Of a stretch of DNA of 64,000 bases, positions 27,905 through 37,485 are shown in pieces. The stretch's first letter is position 1. Every line of letters begins with the position of its first letter. The translations under genes and the position numbers were made by a program. Under the pieces are notes generated by a model. That model was not told the DNA's origin. It saw only the letters and a list, made by a program, of their open reading frames with translations, and ran no database searches. Origin of the DNA: Bacteroidales bacterium. GTDB taxonomy: Bacteria; Bacteroidota; Bacteroidia; Bacteroidales; UBA12077. Location of the stretch: NCBI GenBank assembly GCA_021108325.1, contig JAIORB010000058.1:19087-83086 (forward strand), in the 5' to 3' direction.

Positions 27905-28390
27905 TTAATGAACGTGTCCGTGTTCCATTTCTTCTTTGGTTGCATCGCGAACTTCGATAATATTACCTGTAAAATGTAAATCGTCACCAGCCAATGGGTG
28001 ATTAAAATCAATAACTACAGATTCCTTCTTAACTTCTACTACAACACCATTAAACTTCTGACCTTCATTATTTTGCATTGGAATAACATTACCTTCAGCT
28101 AATAATTCTTCTTCAATCTTGCCATCAACTTCGAAAGTATTTTTTGGTAAATCCAGAAGGGCTTCTTCACTAGCCTGACCATAAGCATCATCGCTTTTTA
28201 ATGTGAACTCAAAATTTTCTCCTGCTTTTAAACCATTCAAATTTTCTTCGAACTTAAGAAGCATAAAACCGGCACCATATAAAAATACGAAAGGTTTATC
28301 CTCTTTTACAGTTTCTACAATGTCGCCTTCGCTATTGTCAACTTTTAACTGATAAACCAACGTAACTACTTTTTCGTTTGAAATTGTCAT
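27905..28390 (-). CDS. FKBP-type peptidyl-prolyl isomerase, SlyD-like
   Basis: A 161-residue cytoplasmic isomerase and chaperone of the SlyD/FkpB group. It begins ISNEKVVTLVYQLKVDNSEGDIVETV, then has the FKBP segment FLYGAGFMLLKFEENLNGLKAG, an inserted flap domain starting DDAYGQASEEALLDLPKNTF, and NHPLAGDDLHFTGNI, which is the SlyD signature. The C-terminus (MEHGHVH) has only a short His stretch, much less than the metal-binding tail of E. coli SlyD. It is monocistronic. The start at 28390 fits the family. Confidence 0.93.
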   Translation of the reverse strand: MTISNEKVVTLVYQLKVDNSEGDIVETVKEDKPFVFLYGAGFMLLKFEENLNGLKAGENFEFTLKSDDAYGQASEEALLDLPKNTFEVDGKIEEELLAEGNVIPMQNNEGQKFNGVVVEVKKESVVIDFNHPLAGDDLHFTGNIIEVRDATKEEMEHGHVH

Positions 28391-28545
28391 AAACTTTCAT
28401 TTTGAATTAATAATTGCTGCAAAGAAAGATTTTAATTATTAAAATAGCAAAAAATTATTGATTTATTGATGTTCAATATTATATGTTTAACAATCATTTA
28501 AATAATTAGATTTTGTATTTTTATTTAATCTTATCTATTTCAATA

Positions 28546-29619
28546 ATGAAAAAAGATATTCAGCAAAAAATTAGTAAGCTAATTATATATTATTTTTCGG
28601 GTACAGGTAATGCCAGAAACGTAACACACTGGATTGAAAACATAGCACATAAATATAAAATTGAAACTCAAATTATTGATATTAGTAAGCTTAAAAGCAG
28701 AAAAGATATAACTATTCCGGATAATGCTTTAATTGGGTTTTGTTCTCCAACACACGGTTTTAACTTTCCTCCAATTATGTTTCATTTCCTGCTAAGATTT
28801 CCCAGGTCAAGAAAAAATAGAGTTTTTATTATAAACACAAGGGCTGGATTAAAAATGGGTAAATACTTTTTGCCTGGAATGAGCGGATTAGCCCAGTTTT
28901 TTTCTGCACTAATATTGATATTAAAAGGATTCAGAATTGTTGGAATGCACCCAATTGATTTACCTTCAAACTGGATTTCATTTCACCCGGGTATCAAACC
29001 TAAAGTTGTAGAATCTATCTATAGAAGACGAAAAAAAGAAACTGAAAGATTTGCTTTAAATTTGATTAATAATCAAAAAGATTTCAAGGGGTTAAGAACT
29101 ATTTTAATTGATTTATTGATTTCTCCTATTGCGTTTTTATATTACATTATTGGTAGATTTATTTTAGCCAAATCATTTTATGCTTCAAAAGATTGCACCA
29201 ATTGTGGTTTGTGTATTAAAGAATGCCCTTTGCAAGCAATAAAAACTGTTGATAACAGGCCATTCTGGACATATAAATGTGAGAGCTGCATGCAATGCAT
29301 GAATATTTGCCCTGAACGTGCCATTGAAACAGCACATGGTTATGTATTTGCTATATATTATTTAATTACGTCTTTTCTCGTTGTAAAAATTTATAAATTA
29401 TTACAAATTAACCGATTTCTCGATAATATTTTCCTGGAGTGGTTAAGTGATATATTACTTTTTTTTATTGATTCCGTATTAGTTGTTCTGTTATTTATTG
29501 CTTTTTACAGGATTTTCCATTATTTATTAAGGTTTCGGTTTTTTGAGCGTATTATTGTATACACATCATTAACTAAATGGAAATTCTGGAGGAGATATAA
29601 AATAGAAAAGAGATTTTAG
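28546..29619 (+). CDS. EFR1-like flavodoxin/ferredoxin membrane protein
   Basis: A 357-residue redox protein. I use ATG 28546 (MKKDIQQKISK); the longer frame starts at a TTG. Residues about 10-175 form a flavodoxin-like domain with the phosphate loop YYFSGTGNARN. Two 4Fe-4S motifs follow (about 215-275), CTNCGLCIKECP and CESCMQCMNICP. The C-terminal part is hydrophobic, with segments at about 275-300 and 305-335, suggesting a membrane anchor. Family members named EFR1 are widespread in anaerobes, with no settled partner. It fits an anaerobic or fermentative host. Confidence 0.8.
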   Translation: MKKDIQQKISKLIIYYFSGTGNARNVTHWIENIAHKYKIETQIIDISKLKSRKDITIPDNALIGFCSPTHGFNFPPIMFHFLLRFPRSRKNRVFIINTRAGLKMGKYFLPGMSGLAQFFSALILILKGFRIVGMHPIDLPSNWISFHPGIKPKVVESIYRRRKKETERFALNLINNQKDFKGLRTILIDLLISPIAFLYYIIGRFILAKSFYASKDCTNCGLCIKECPLQAIKTVDNRPFWTYKCESCMQCMNICPERAIETAHGYVFAIYYLITSFLVVKIYKLLQINRFLDNIFLEWLSDILLFFIDSVLVVLLFIAFYRIFHYLLRFRFFERIIVYTSLTKWKFWRRYKIEKRF

Positions 29620-29740
29620 ATATTAGATTTGAGATTAATATATGATGTAACTAATTTCTGTTTATGTATTTTGAAAAATGTTTGATGTTAATTTATTTGT
29701 CTAAATACTCTTAACTAATTACTTAATACTAATTTTAAAA

Positions 29741-30068
29741 AAGCAGTAGGCCTGTAAGCCGGGTTCTGTTTCCGTAAACGGAATTCCATCATTTATCTAA
29801 GCAACCTACCCCCCGGCATCGAACGAGTAGCTCTTAATTGCCGGTATACATGGTCTTGCAACCCAAAAGACAGACAGCAACCGATATCACTATCGGAACT
29901 GGTGAGCTCTTACCTCACCTTCTCACCCTTACTCCGACGAATCGGAGCGGTTATTTTCTTCTCTGTTACTATACCCTCACGAATATCTCTCCTTTCGAGA
30001 GTTTGGTACTCTGTGTTGCCCGGACTTTCCTCTCTGTAAAACAGAGCGATGAAACAGCCTACTGCAGT
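29741..30068 (-). ncRNA. rnpB: RNase P RNA (bacterial type A)
   Basis: The catalytic RNA of RNase P, which matures tRNA 5' ends. Read on the minus strand it opens with GCACTGCAGTAGGCTG, contains the highly conserved GAGGAAAGTCCGGGC (30018-30032), and closes with ACCCGGCTTACAGGCCTACTGC followed by TTTT. The two ends pair to form helix P1 and P4 elements are in place. About 330 nt, normal for the phylum. Boundaries are approximate. A plus-strand reading frame inside it is a chance shadow. Confidence 0.93.
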
Positions 30069-30113
30069 GCAAATTTATATCTTAACTTTGAACTTTAAAC
30101 TAAAAACTAGTAA

Positions 30114-31166
30114 CTATTTTATAATAACCATCGTTGCTCCGTATCCATACTCTTTAAAAGAAGCATCCTGATATCGTAATTTAGGATATTTTCTGTCGAG
30201 TGTTTTTAAAACTTCGTGCTTTAATCTACCGTTTCCAATACCATGAATAAAAACCATTCTTCTGGTTCCTGCAATAATTCCACCATCCAGGGCAGTTATA
30301 AAACGACTCATTTGAATATCCAGCATTTCCGTATTAGATAAATTACTATGATTATCAACTAGCTCATGGATATGTAAATCAACTTCTTCAATTTCCTGAT
30401 TTTCCCCACTCTTGCTACTCTTGAATTGTTTTTTAGGTTTAATTCTCTCTTTTTCCTTAATGGCTTTTTCAATATCTGAATCTGAAATATGATCGGCCAG
30501 ATTAATTTCTTCTGCGCTTAGTTCATAAATAAAGGCATTTTCGTTAAAAAAATCATTTTCAATAAATGTGTTTTGCTTAAAGAATCTTGTAGGTTTTACA
30601 TTCCAGGTTTTATTAAGCGGATTTAAAAGATAATAATTTCCTTTTCTGAAAAATATTAACTGAAAGTTAATCTCTTCAAAATCAGTCAGGTCTTCTCTTT
30701 TTATTGTTTCCAAGATTACTTTTGTATTATCTTCTAAATTACCATAAGCAAAAAGTGATTGAAATTCATTTTCTGTTTTCGATATTGAATACAAAATTCT
30801 AAAATTACTATCATTAATTAAGTAAACATCTAAATCAGAACTCACCATATCTTTTTGATCTTTTGGAACTACAGCAAAGTATACATTTGCTTTATTATCC
30901 GTATTTAAACCGTCTTCTTCCAAGTCATCTTCTTCAACAATATTATTTTGTTGATTTGAGCTTACAAGATTATTGTCAGAATTTTCTTTTTCATTATCAT
31001 TAAACACATAGTCGCCTTCCGCTTTTAAAAGTTCGCTCATTAAAACGGGAACTTCAAATCCATCATCATTTAATACAAGAACTATTTTCTCATCCTGAAA
31101 CCGAACTATAATACCTTGACCCACATCATTTAAAAACTTTACACGATCACCTTTTCTAAAATTCAT
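30114..31166 (-). CDS. DUF2027 and Smr domain protein
   Basis: A 350-residue cytoplasmic protein. I use the ATG at 31166 (MNFRKGDRVKFLND) because this opens a KOW-like DUF2027 domain. The frame extends 10 residues further. An acidic linker (about 60-90) precedes a beta-rich DUF2027 core (about 95-235). The C-terminal Smr endonuclease-like domain (about 265-350) has EVDLHIHELVD, GIIAGTRRMVFIHGIGNGRLKHEV and GYGATMVI. Smr domains in MutS2 cleave DNA or act on collided ribosomes. No MutS ATPase is fused here. It is divergent from queA. Confidence 0.88.
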   Translation of the reverse strand: MNFRKGDRVKFLNDVGQGIIVRFQDEKIVLVLNDDGFEVPVLMSELLKAEGDYVFNDNEKENSDNNLVSSNQQNNIVEEDDLEEDGLNTDNKANVYFAVVPKDQKDMVSSDLDVYLINDSNFRILYSISKTENEFQSLFAYGNLEDNTKVILETIKREDLTDFEEINFQLIFFRKGNYYLLNPLNKTWNVKPTRFFKQNTFIENDFFNENAFIYELSAEEINLADHISDSDIEKAIKEKERIKPKKQFKSSKSGENQEIEEVDLHIHELVDNHSNLSNTEMLDIQMSRFITALDGGIIAGTRRMVFIHGIGNGRLKHEVLKTLDRKYPKLRYQDASFKEYGYGATMVIIK

Positions 31167-31205
31167 CCTAATTATATTTTTAATTTTTATCCCCACAAAA
31201 TTAGT

Positions 31206-31213
31206 TATTTTTG
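31206..31213 (+). promoter_or_regulatory. Possible -7 element of queA
   Basis: TATTTTTG matches TAnnTTTG about 20 nt before the queA start. No good TTG was found at the -33 position. Confidence 0.4.
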
Positions 31214-31232
31214 CACTTCGAAAAAGATAAAT

Positions 31233-32447
31233 ATGACTATAAATCCGGAAAATATAAGAATTGAAGATTATTCGTACGAATTACCTAATGATCGAATTGC
31301 CAAATATCCTTTGGAGCAAAGAGATCAGTCACAATTATTGGTTTATAATCAGGGTGAAGTAAGTAAAGATCAATTTTTAAATATAGATAGATACTTTGAT
31401 TCGGATACTACTTGTGTTTTTAATAATACAAAGGTAATTCAGGCACGATTAAAATTCTATAAAGAAACCGGGGCGCAAATTGAGATTTTTTGCCTGGAAC
31501 CAATTGAACCTTCTGATTATATACTGGCTTTTCAGCAAACCGAAAAAATCACCTGGAAATGTATAGTTGGGAATTTGAAAAAATGGAAAAATCAGGATTT
31601 AAAGAAAAAAATTTCAATAAATAACATTGAAATTGAACTGACAGCTTCAAAAGTTTCAGGCGAAGGTAATTCTCAAATTATAGAATTTTCGTGGAACGAT
31701 AATAGCTTTACTTTTAGCGAAATACTTGAAAATATTGGCCTTACTCCTATACCACCTTATTTGAATCGTGAATCGGAAATTATTGATAAAGACAGATATC
31801 AGACAATTTATTCAAAACTGAAAGGTTCGGTTGCTGCACCAACTGCCGGATTACATTTTACAGACAAGGTCTTAAATAAGCTTAAAGAAAAGCAAATTAA
31901 TTTTGAAGAAGTCACGCTACATGTCGGAGCCGGAACATTTATACCTGTAAAATCAGAAACTATAAATAATCATGAGATGCACACAGAGCATTTTGTTATT
32001 AAAAAAAGTACGATAAAAAATCTTTTGAATTCTAAAAAAATTGTAGCGGTAGGAACAACATCTGTCAGGACTATTGAAAGTGTGTATTGGCTAGGTGTTA
32101 AATTATTACAAAATAACTATTTTGATTCTCATATATCGCAGTGGGAAGTTTATAAATTATCAGATGATATAAATAAAACAGATGCATTAAATACCTTGTT
32201 AAATTACATGGATAACATGAATGTTGAAGAACTTCATGCATCAACACAAATAATGATATTCCCGGGTTATCAATTTAAAATGGTCGATATACTGATAACA
32301 AATTTTCATCAACCTAAAAGTACATTGCTTTTACTTATAGCTGCATTTATTGGAGATAACTGGAAGAAAGTATATGATTTTGCGTTGAATAATAACTTTA
32401 GATTTTTAAGTTATGGCGATAGTTCCATACTAATACCTAATCAGTAG
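31233..32447 (+). CDS. queA: S-adenosylmethionine:tRNA ribosyltransferase-isomerase QueA
   Basis: Transfers and isomerises the ribosyl part of SAM onto preQ1 at position 34 of tRNA, giving epoxyqueuosine. The 404-residue protein has the start YELPNDRIAKYPLEQRDQS, the FNNTKVIQARL segment, the family motif GSVAAPTAGLHFT, VTLHVGAGTFIPVKS, VGTTSVRTIES and LITNFHQPKSTLLLL. Slightly longer than E. coli QueA (356). The rest of the queuosine pathway is not nearby. Confidence 0.95.
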   Translation: MTINPENIRIEDYSYELPNDRIAKYPLEQRDQSQLLVYNQGEVSKDQFLNIDRYFDSDTTCVFNNTKVIQARLKFYKETGAQIEIFCLEPIEPSDYILAFQQTEKITWKCIVGNLKKWKNQDLKKKISINNIEIELTASKVSGEGNSQIIEFSWNDNSFTFSEILENIGLTPIPPYLNRESEIIDKDRYQTIYSKLKGSVAAPTAGLHFTDKVLNKLKEKQINFEEVTLHVGAGTFIPVKSETINNHEMHTEHFVIKKSTIKNLLNSKKIVAVGTTSVRTIESVYWLGVKLLQNNYFDSHISQWEVYKLSDDINKTDALNTLLNYMDNMNVEELHASTQIMIFPGYQFKMVDILITNFHQPKSTLLLLIAAFIGDNWKKVYDFALNNNFRFLSYGDSSILIPNQ

Positions 32448-32578
32448 GCAAGTACTGAGTATCTAATATCAAAACAATTTTTAAATTACTTACGAATAGC
32501 ACTTGTGATTATTCATCCTCAATCAATTCTCAATTAACTTCAGCATTTTAAAATCAGTAATAATTCATCCTTTTAGCA

Positions 32579-32586
32579 TACATTTG
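32579..32586 (+). promoter_or_regulatory. Possible -7 element of the ygiQ-like gene
   Basis: TACATTTG fits TAnnTTTG about 18 nt before the start codon. No -33 TTG is visible at the expected distance. Confidence 0.4.
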
Positions 32587-32603
32587 CATTACACAGCATA
32601 ATT

Positions 32604-34478
32604 ATGTCTGAAAGCCTAAATAAATATCAATTCGCTGACTGGTTACCCACAACCAAAAAAGAAGTAATTGCAAGAGGCTGGGACAAATTGGACGTTATCC
32701 TTTTCAGTGGCGATACTTATATTGATCATCCTTCGTTTGGACCTGCTGTTATTGGCAGAGTTTTAGAATCACTTGGATTAAAAATTGCAATTGTTCCTCA
32801 ACCCAATTGGCAAGACGACCTGCGAGATTTTAAGAAACTTGGTAAACCACGATTGTTTTTTGCTGTTACTGCAGGATGTATGGATTCTATGGTAAATCAT
32901 TATACTGCAAATAAAAGGTTGCGCTCCAACGATGCTTATACACCAGGTGGAAAAGCAGGTTTCAGGCCTGATTATGCGACTATAACCTATTCAAATATTT
33001 TAAAACGCCTGTTTCCCGAAGTACCAATAGTTATTGGTGGTGTTGAAGCTTCATTACGAAGATTAACTCATTATGATTATTGGTCTGATAAGCTTAAGCC
33101 GAGTATTTTGGAAGAAAGTAAAGCCGATTTACTCATTTACGGAATGGGCGAAAAACCTTTGAGTGAACTGGTGAAATTATTGGAAAAAGGCATCTCTTTT
33201 AAATCCATAAAAACGATTCCTCAAACAGCATATATTATAAATGAAGAACTAATCCCGGAAAATAAGAATTGGGAAGATTTTGAATTATTTAGTCATAATG
33301 AATGCTTAAAGGATAAAATAAAATATGTTAAAAATTTTAAAATTATTGAAGAAGAATCGAACCGATATCAAAGCACAAAACGATTAACTCAAAAAGTCGG
33401 GCAAAAATCAGTCATTGTAAATCCTCCATTTGAGCTATTTTCAGAGAAAGAAATGGATGCAGTATATAATTTACCCTTTACCCGGCTTCCGCATCCGAAA
33501 TACGCTAAAAAGGAACCAATTCCGGCTTATAAAATGATACGGCATTCTATTACATTACATCGGGGTTGTTTTGGGGCTTGTTCTTTTTGTACGATTTCGG
33601 CACATCAGGGGAAATTTATTAGCAGCCGTTCTGAGAAATCTGTTTTAAAAGAAGTGGAACAGGTAACAAATATGTCTGATTTTAAAGGATATATTTCTGA
33701 TTTAGGAGGCCCTTCTGCTAACATGTACAAAATGCAGGGGATTGATATTGAACAATGTAAAACTTGTAAAAGAGCATCTTGTCTTCATCCAGCTATTTGT
33801 AAAAATCTGAGTACTGATCCAAAGCCATTAACTAAAATATACAAACAAACACATAAGCATCAAAAAGTTAAAAAAGCTTTTGTCGGAAGTGGTATCCGTT
33901 ACGATTTATTCATGCATAAACTTAATGATCCTGACTATGCGGATTATGCCGATGAATTAATAAAAAATCATGTGTCAGGGAGATTGAAAGTGGCACCTGA
34001 ACATACTTCGGAAGATGTACTAAAGATTATGCGAAAGCCTGATCTTGGTATGTTTCATGAATTCAAAAAGTTGTTTGATAAAATCAATAGAAAACACCAA
34101 TTGAACCAACAACTCATTCCATATTTTATTTCGAGCCATCCTGGTTGTAAAAATATACACATGGCCGAACTGGCTGTTGAAACCAAAATGATGGATTTTA
34201 AACTTGAACAAGTACAAGATTTCACTCCTACTCCAATGACTTTGGCAACTGTAATGTATTATTCAGGTATTAATCCTTATACCATGGAAAAAGTTTCTGT
34301 TGCACGTAGTAAAGACGAAAAATTATCGCAACGTAAATTTTTCTTCTGGTACAAAAATGAGTTTAAAAACGATATTATCTCCGAATTACGTAAAGCCAAG
34401 CGTGAAGATTTAATCGATAAACTTTTTGGCAAGATCACTCAAAAAATACATCATAAAAGCAATCGAAGAAAAAGATAA
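32604..34478 (+). CDS. YgiQ family radical SAM protein
   Basis: A 624-residue UPF0313 protein. The N-terminal domain begins ADWLPTTKKEVIARGWDKLDVILFSGDTYIDHPSFG and contains GGVEASLRRLTHYDYW. The radical SAM core has CFGACSFCTISAHQGKF with the CxxxCxxC triad. An additional cysteine group (CKTCKRASCLHPAIC) suggests a second metal or FeS site. A basic tail follows. The substrate of this family is not established to my knowledge. It is monocistronic. Confidence 0.92.
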   Translation: MSESLNKYQFADWLPTTKKEVIARGWDKLDVILFSGDTYIDHPSFGPAVIGRVLESLGLKIAIVPQPNWQDDLRDFKKLGKPRLFFAVTAGCMDSMVNHYTANKRLRSNDAYTPGGKAGFRPDYATITYSNILKRLFPEVPIVIGGVEASLRRLTHYDYWSDKLKPSILEESKADLLIYGMGEKPLSELVKLLEKGISFKSIKTIPQTAYIINEELIPENKNWEDFELFSHNECLKDKIKYVKNFKIIEEESNRYQSTKRLTQKVGQKSVIVNPPFELFSEKEMDAVYNLPFTRLPHPKYAKKEPIPAYKMIRHSITLHRGCFGACSFCTISAHQGKFISSRSEKSVLKEVEQVTNMSDFKGYISDLGGPSANMYKMQGIDIEQCKTCKRASCLHPAICKNLSTDPKPLTKIYKQTHKHQKVKKAFVGSGIRYDLFMHKLNDPDYADYADELIKNHVSGRLKVAPEHTSEDVLKIMRKPDLGMFHEFKKLFDKINRKHQLNQQLIPYFISSHPGCKNIHMAELAVETKMMDFKLEQVQDFTPTPMTLATVMYYSGINPYTMEKVSVARSKDEKLSQRKFFFWYKNEFKNDIISELRKAKREDLIDKLFGKITQKIHHKSNRRKR

Positions 34479-34740
34479 GTCACTTACAAAGGCTTATAAA
34501 TGAAGTAAATTGTAGCAATATTCGCAGGCTACAAACAAACAGCATTCGAGTAGAAAATGTGGTAAAATACTACTCAATATGGCAAAAAAGCAATTTAGTA
34601 TTTCCTCTATATAAAAATCTACAATATATTCATACATTCCCAGGCTGTTAATAAATTTAAATAACAAATTTATTGAAATTAAAAAGAGACTTAATATTTT
34701 TTGACTATTATTGTCAAATAAAATTAATCAATAACACTAA

Positions 34741-35547
34741 ATGAAAAAAATAGTAGAAAAGTATGTGGAGATGCCGAAAAGTATCCGTCGGCCAATGTGG
34801 CAAATTTGGCATAAATTAATTATCAAATTTGATAAAAAAGGAGGTGCTATTTTTATGAACTACGGTTATCAAGGTCTTAATGGTGATAAACCGGTACAAT
34901 TGAACGAGAAAGATGAAATTAACCGTTATTGCATTCAACTATACGATCACGTTGTAAACAGGGTTGATCTGAAAGGAAAGAATGTCCTTGAAGTTGGTTC
35001 AGGAAGAGGTGGCGGAGCATCTTTTATTAAAAGATATCACATGCCGGAAGCATATACTGCAATGGATATTTCCAGTTCTGCCATTGATTTTTGTTCTGAC
35101 TATCATAAAGTTCCCGGTTTATCATTTGTTAAAGGATATGCTGAAGAACAACCATTCGAAGATCAATCTTTCGATGCTGTAGTTAATGTTGAATCGGCCA
35201 GATGTTATGGCAATATTAGTAAATTTTTCAGCGAAGTATATCGTGTGTTAAAACCTGATGGTCATTTTCTTCTTGCAGATATGATTAAGAAAAATGAATT
35301 AGATGGTTTCTTGAATGATTTAAAGAAAAATGGATTTAAAATTCTTCATCAAACAAAAATTACTCCTAGTGTTGTAAAAGCTTTGGATAATGATTCAGCC
35401 AGAAGAGAAGAATCTATTAAATCTCAGATTCCAAAGTTCCTGATAGGAGGATTTCTCCAATTTGCAGGTACTAAGGGCACTGAGCGTTATAATGCTTTCG
35501 CTACTGAAAAAATAGAATACTGGAGTTTTGTATTAAGTAAAAATTAA
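34741..35547 (+). CDS. Class I SAM-dependent methyltransferase
   Basis: A 268-residue methyltransferase. Motif I is VLEVGSGRGGGASF (about 82-95), followed by YTAMDISSSAID, a VVNVESARCYG segment, and VLKPDGHFLLADM. The sequence resembles, by memory, the fatty-acid O-methyltransferase-like group that includes mycobacterial phthiotriol methyltransferases, but that is only a family likeness. A lipid or quinone-like substrate is possible. N-terminal residues 1-75 form a helical lid. No neighbouring pathway genes help; it stands alone with 260-bp gaps either side. Confidence 0.75.
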   Translation: MKKIVEKYVEMPKSIRRPMWQIWHKLIIKFDKKGGAIFMNYGYQGLNGDKPVQLNEKDEINRYCIQLYDHVVNRVDLKGKNVLEVGSGRGGGASFIKRYHMPEAYTAMDISSSAIDFCSDYHKVPGLSFVKGYAEEQPFEDQSFDAVVNVESARCYGNISKFFSEVYRVLKPDGHFLLADMIKKNELDGFLNDLKKNGFKILHQTKITPSVVKALDNDSARREESIKSQIPKFLIGGFLQFAGTKGTERYNAFATEKIEYWSFVLSKN

Positions 35548-35778
35548 TTCAGATGTAGTGTGCAGGGCATTATTAATTGTCCTGCATACATCTTACAGAA
35601 AGTACTGAACTCAGATCATAGGCAATAATCCCCACTTTGTCACTATTCACATATAATATTACGAAAAAGACTCTATCCCACCAATTTGTGTATTTATCCG
35701 AAAACTTGCATAATTTATTGATCCTATAAAAAAATTGAAATACGGTAATAAACGTATTAATATCAAAAATTATTCGAT

Positions 35779-35786
35779 TACTTTTG
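35779..35786 (+). promoter_or_regulatory. Possible -7 element next to the kinase start
   Basis: TACTTTTG ends 4 nt before the ATG at 35791. If it is used, the message would be almost leaderless. Confidence 0.4.
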
Positions 35787-35790
35787 CTGT

Positions 35791-36726
35791 ATGTTTATTA
35801 AAATAGCACTTATATTATCTGTATTGCTGCAATTTGGAGCCACTATTGTAGCTATTGGACTGATACGAAGAACCAAATACAATATTTCCTGGATAATGAT
35901 ATCTACCGGTTTCTTCCTGATGGCATTTCGAAGATTGTATGAACTCATAATATTAATAAATACCAACAACAATACCGAAATAACAATTAGTAGTTGGATT
36001 GCAGTTATGATTTCACTGTTAATGTTTATTGGTACAATATATATTCGCAGGATATTTAATTTTCAGGAAAGAATCAATAATCTTCGCAAAAAAAATGAAG
36101 CATACGTTCTTTCTGCAATTATTAAAGCTGAAGAAAAAGAGCGTCAGGAATTCTCAAAAGAACTGCATGACGGACTAGGCCCGGTTTTATCATCTATAAA
36201 AATGGCTATTTCGGCAATCAATAAATCTATTTTACAAGATTCAAATAAAAAAATTATTGATAAAACTGAGCTAATAATTGACGAAGCAATAATTACAATT
36301 AAAGAAATTTCAAATAAACTAAATCCTCATATATTAGAACGTTTTGGATTGGAAAAAGCAATAAAATCTTTTACCGACACTATTATTACCGGAAAAGAAT
36401 TTGAAATAACTTATTCGTCTAATATTAAAAAGAAACGTTACGATTATAATACAGAAGTTATAATTTACAGAATAATTGGTGAATTACTAAGCAATACACT
36501 TAAGCATGCATCTGCTACCAAAGTAGATATCTCCTTGTTCGATTATGGAAGTAAATTGGAATTATTTTATTCTGATAATGGCGTAGGATTCAATATTGAA
36601 AGAAATACCGACAAAGGTATGGGTTTGTCAAATATCCGTTCACGAATTAAATCATTAGACGGAAAAATAGAAATTCACAGCAAACCTAATAAAGGATTCT
36701 TTCTAAAATTAACTGTTCCTGTATGA
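35791..36726 (+). CDS. NarX-type membrane sensor histidine kinase
   Basis: A 311-residue kinase. Three hydrophobic segments (about 3-25, 30-50 and 65-90) form a membrane input region without a large sensor domain. A HisKA_3 dimerisation domain follows, with phospho-accepting His126 in ELHDGLGPVLSS, and a HATPase domain with IGELLSNTLKHASATKVDI and GMGLSNIRSRI ends the protein. Its stop codon overlaps the start of the regulator (ATGA), so the two are translationally coupled. The stimulus is unknown. Confidence 0.92.
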   Translation: MFIKIALILSVLLQFGATIVAIGLIRRTKYNISWIMISTGFFLMAFRRLYELIILINTNNNTEITISSWIAVMISLLMFIGTIYIRRIFNFQERINNLRKKNEAYVLSAIIKAEEKERQEFSKELHDGLGPVLSSIKMAISAINKSILQDSNKKIIDKTELIIDEAIITIKEISNKLNPHILERFGLEKAIKSFTDTIITGKEFEITYSSNIKKKRYDYNTEVIIYRIIGELLSNTLKHASATKVDISLFDYGSKLELFYSDNGVGFNIERNTDKGMGLSNIRSRIKSLDGKIEIHSKPNKGFFLKLTVPV

Positions 36727-37364
36727 AAGAAAAACTAAAAATATTCCTTGTTGATGATCATACTTTATTTAGAGAAGGGCTTCGGTTTTTACTATCCAAT
36801 AGCGAATTAGTCTCAAATATTTATGAGGCCAACAATGGTAAGGAATTACTTAAACAAGTGTTAAATATAAAACCGGACATTATTCTCATGGATATTGAGA
36901 TGCCTGAGATGAATGGTATTGAAGCTACACAGGAAGTTCTAAAATTGTATCCTGAAACCAAAATAATTGCTTTATCGATGTATGCCAACGAGAACTACTA
37001 TACAGAGATGATTGATGCAGGTGCAAAAGGCTTTTTATTAAAAAATTCGAAATTTGAGGATGTGCAAAATGCAATAGCTGATGTATATAATGGTAAGAAC
37101 TACTTTTCTCCCGAAATTTTACATGCCATAATAAAGAGTCTGAATAAAAAACCTAAAAAACAAAATACCGACCTAACCGAACGGGAAGTTGAGGTACTTT
37201 ATAATATTTGCAAGGGATTTTCAAATCAGGAAATGGCTGACTTACTATATATCAGTAAACGTACCGTTGACAAACACAGAGAAAATATACTATTAAAAAC
37301 CCAGTCTAAAAACACTGCGGGCTTAGTTATTTATGCTATTAAGAATAACATCTTTGAGGTTTAG
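36723..37364 (+). CDS. LuxR/NarL family response regulator
   Basis: A 213-residue transcription regulator. The receiver domain (about 5-122) has the acidic pair Asp11 and Asp12, phospho-acceptor Asp57 in LMDIEMP, and a KGFLLKN segment with the conserved lysine. A C-terminal helix-turn-helix (about 148-210) has LTEREVEVLYNICKGFSNQEMA and SKRTVDKHRENI. Partner of the upstream kinase, with a 4-nt gene overlap. The Pit transporter gene that follows after about 120 bp is a candidate target by position only. Confidence 0.95.
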   Translation: MKEKLKIFLVDDHTLFREGLRFLLSNSELVSNIYEANNGKELLKQVLNIKPDIILMDIEMPEMNGIEATQEVLKLYPETKIIALSMYANENYYTEMIDAGAKGFLLKNSKFEDVQNAIADVYNGKNYFSPEILHAIIKSLNKKPKKQNTDLTEREVEVLYNICKGFSNQEMADLLYISKRTVDKHRENILLKTQSKNTAGLVIYAIKNNIFEV

Positions 37365-37485
37365 AATTTTGGCAAAATTCTTATACGTTTAAACACTTAT
37401 CTTCCAATTTACGCTTTAAAACTATTCTTTAACCTTTTCAATTGAAATACTTTTGATTCAGCATTAATCAGGTTTATTTTTAATT

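Noticed and set aside
29838..30098. 86-codon plus-strand reading frame
   Set aside because: It lies inside the RNase P RNA gene, whose conserved core is read on the minus strand. It has no protein likeness.
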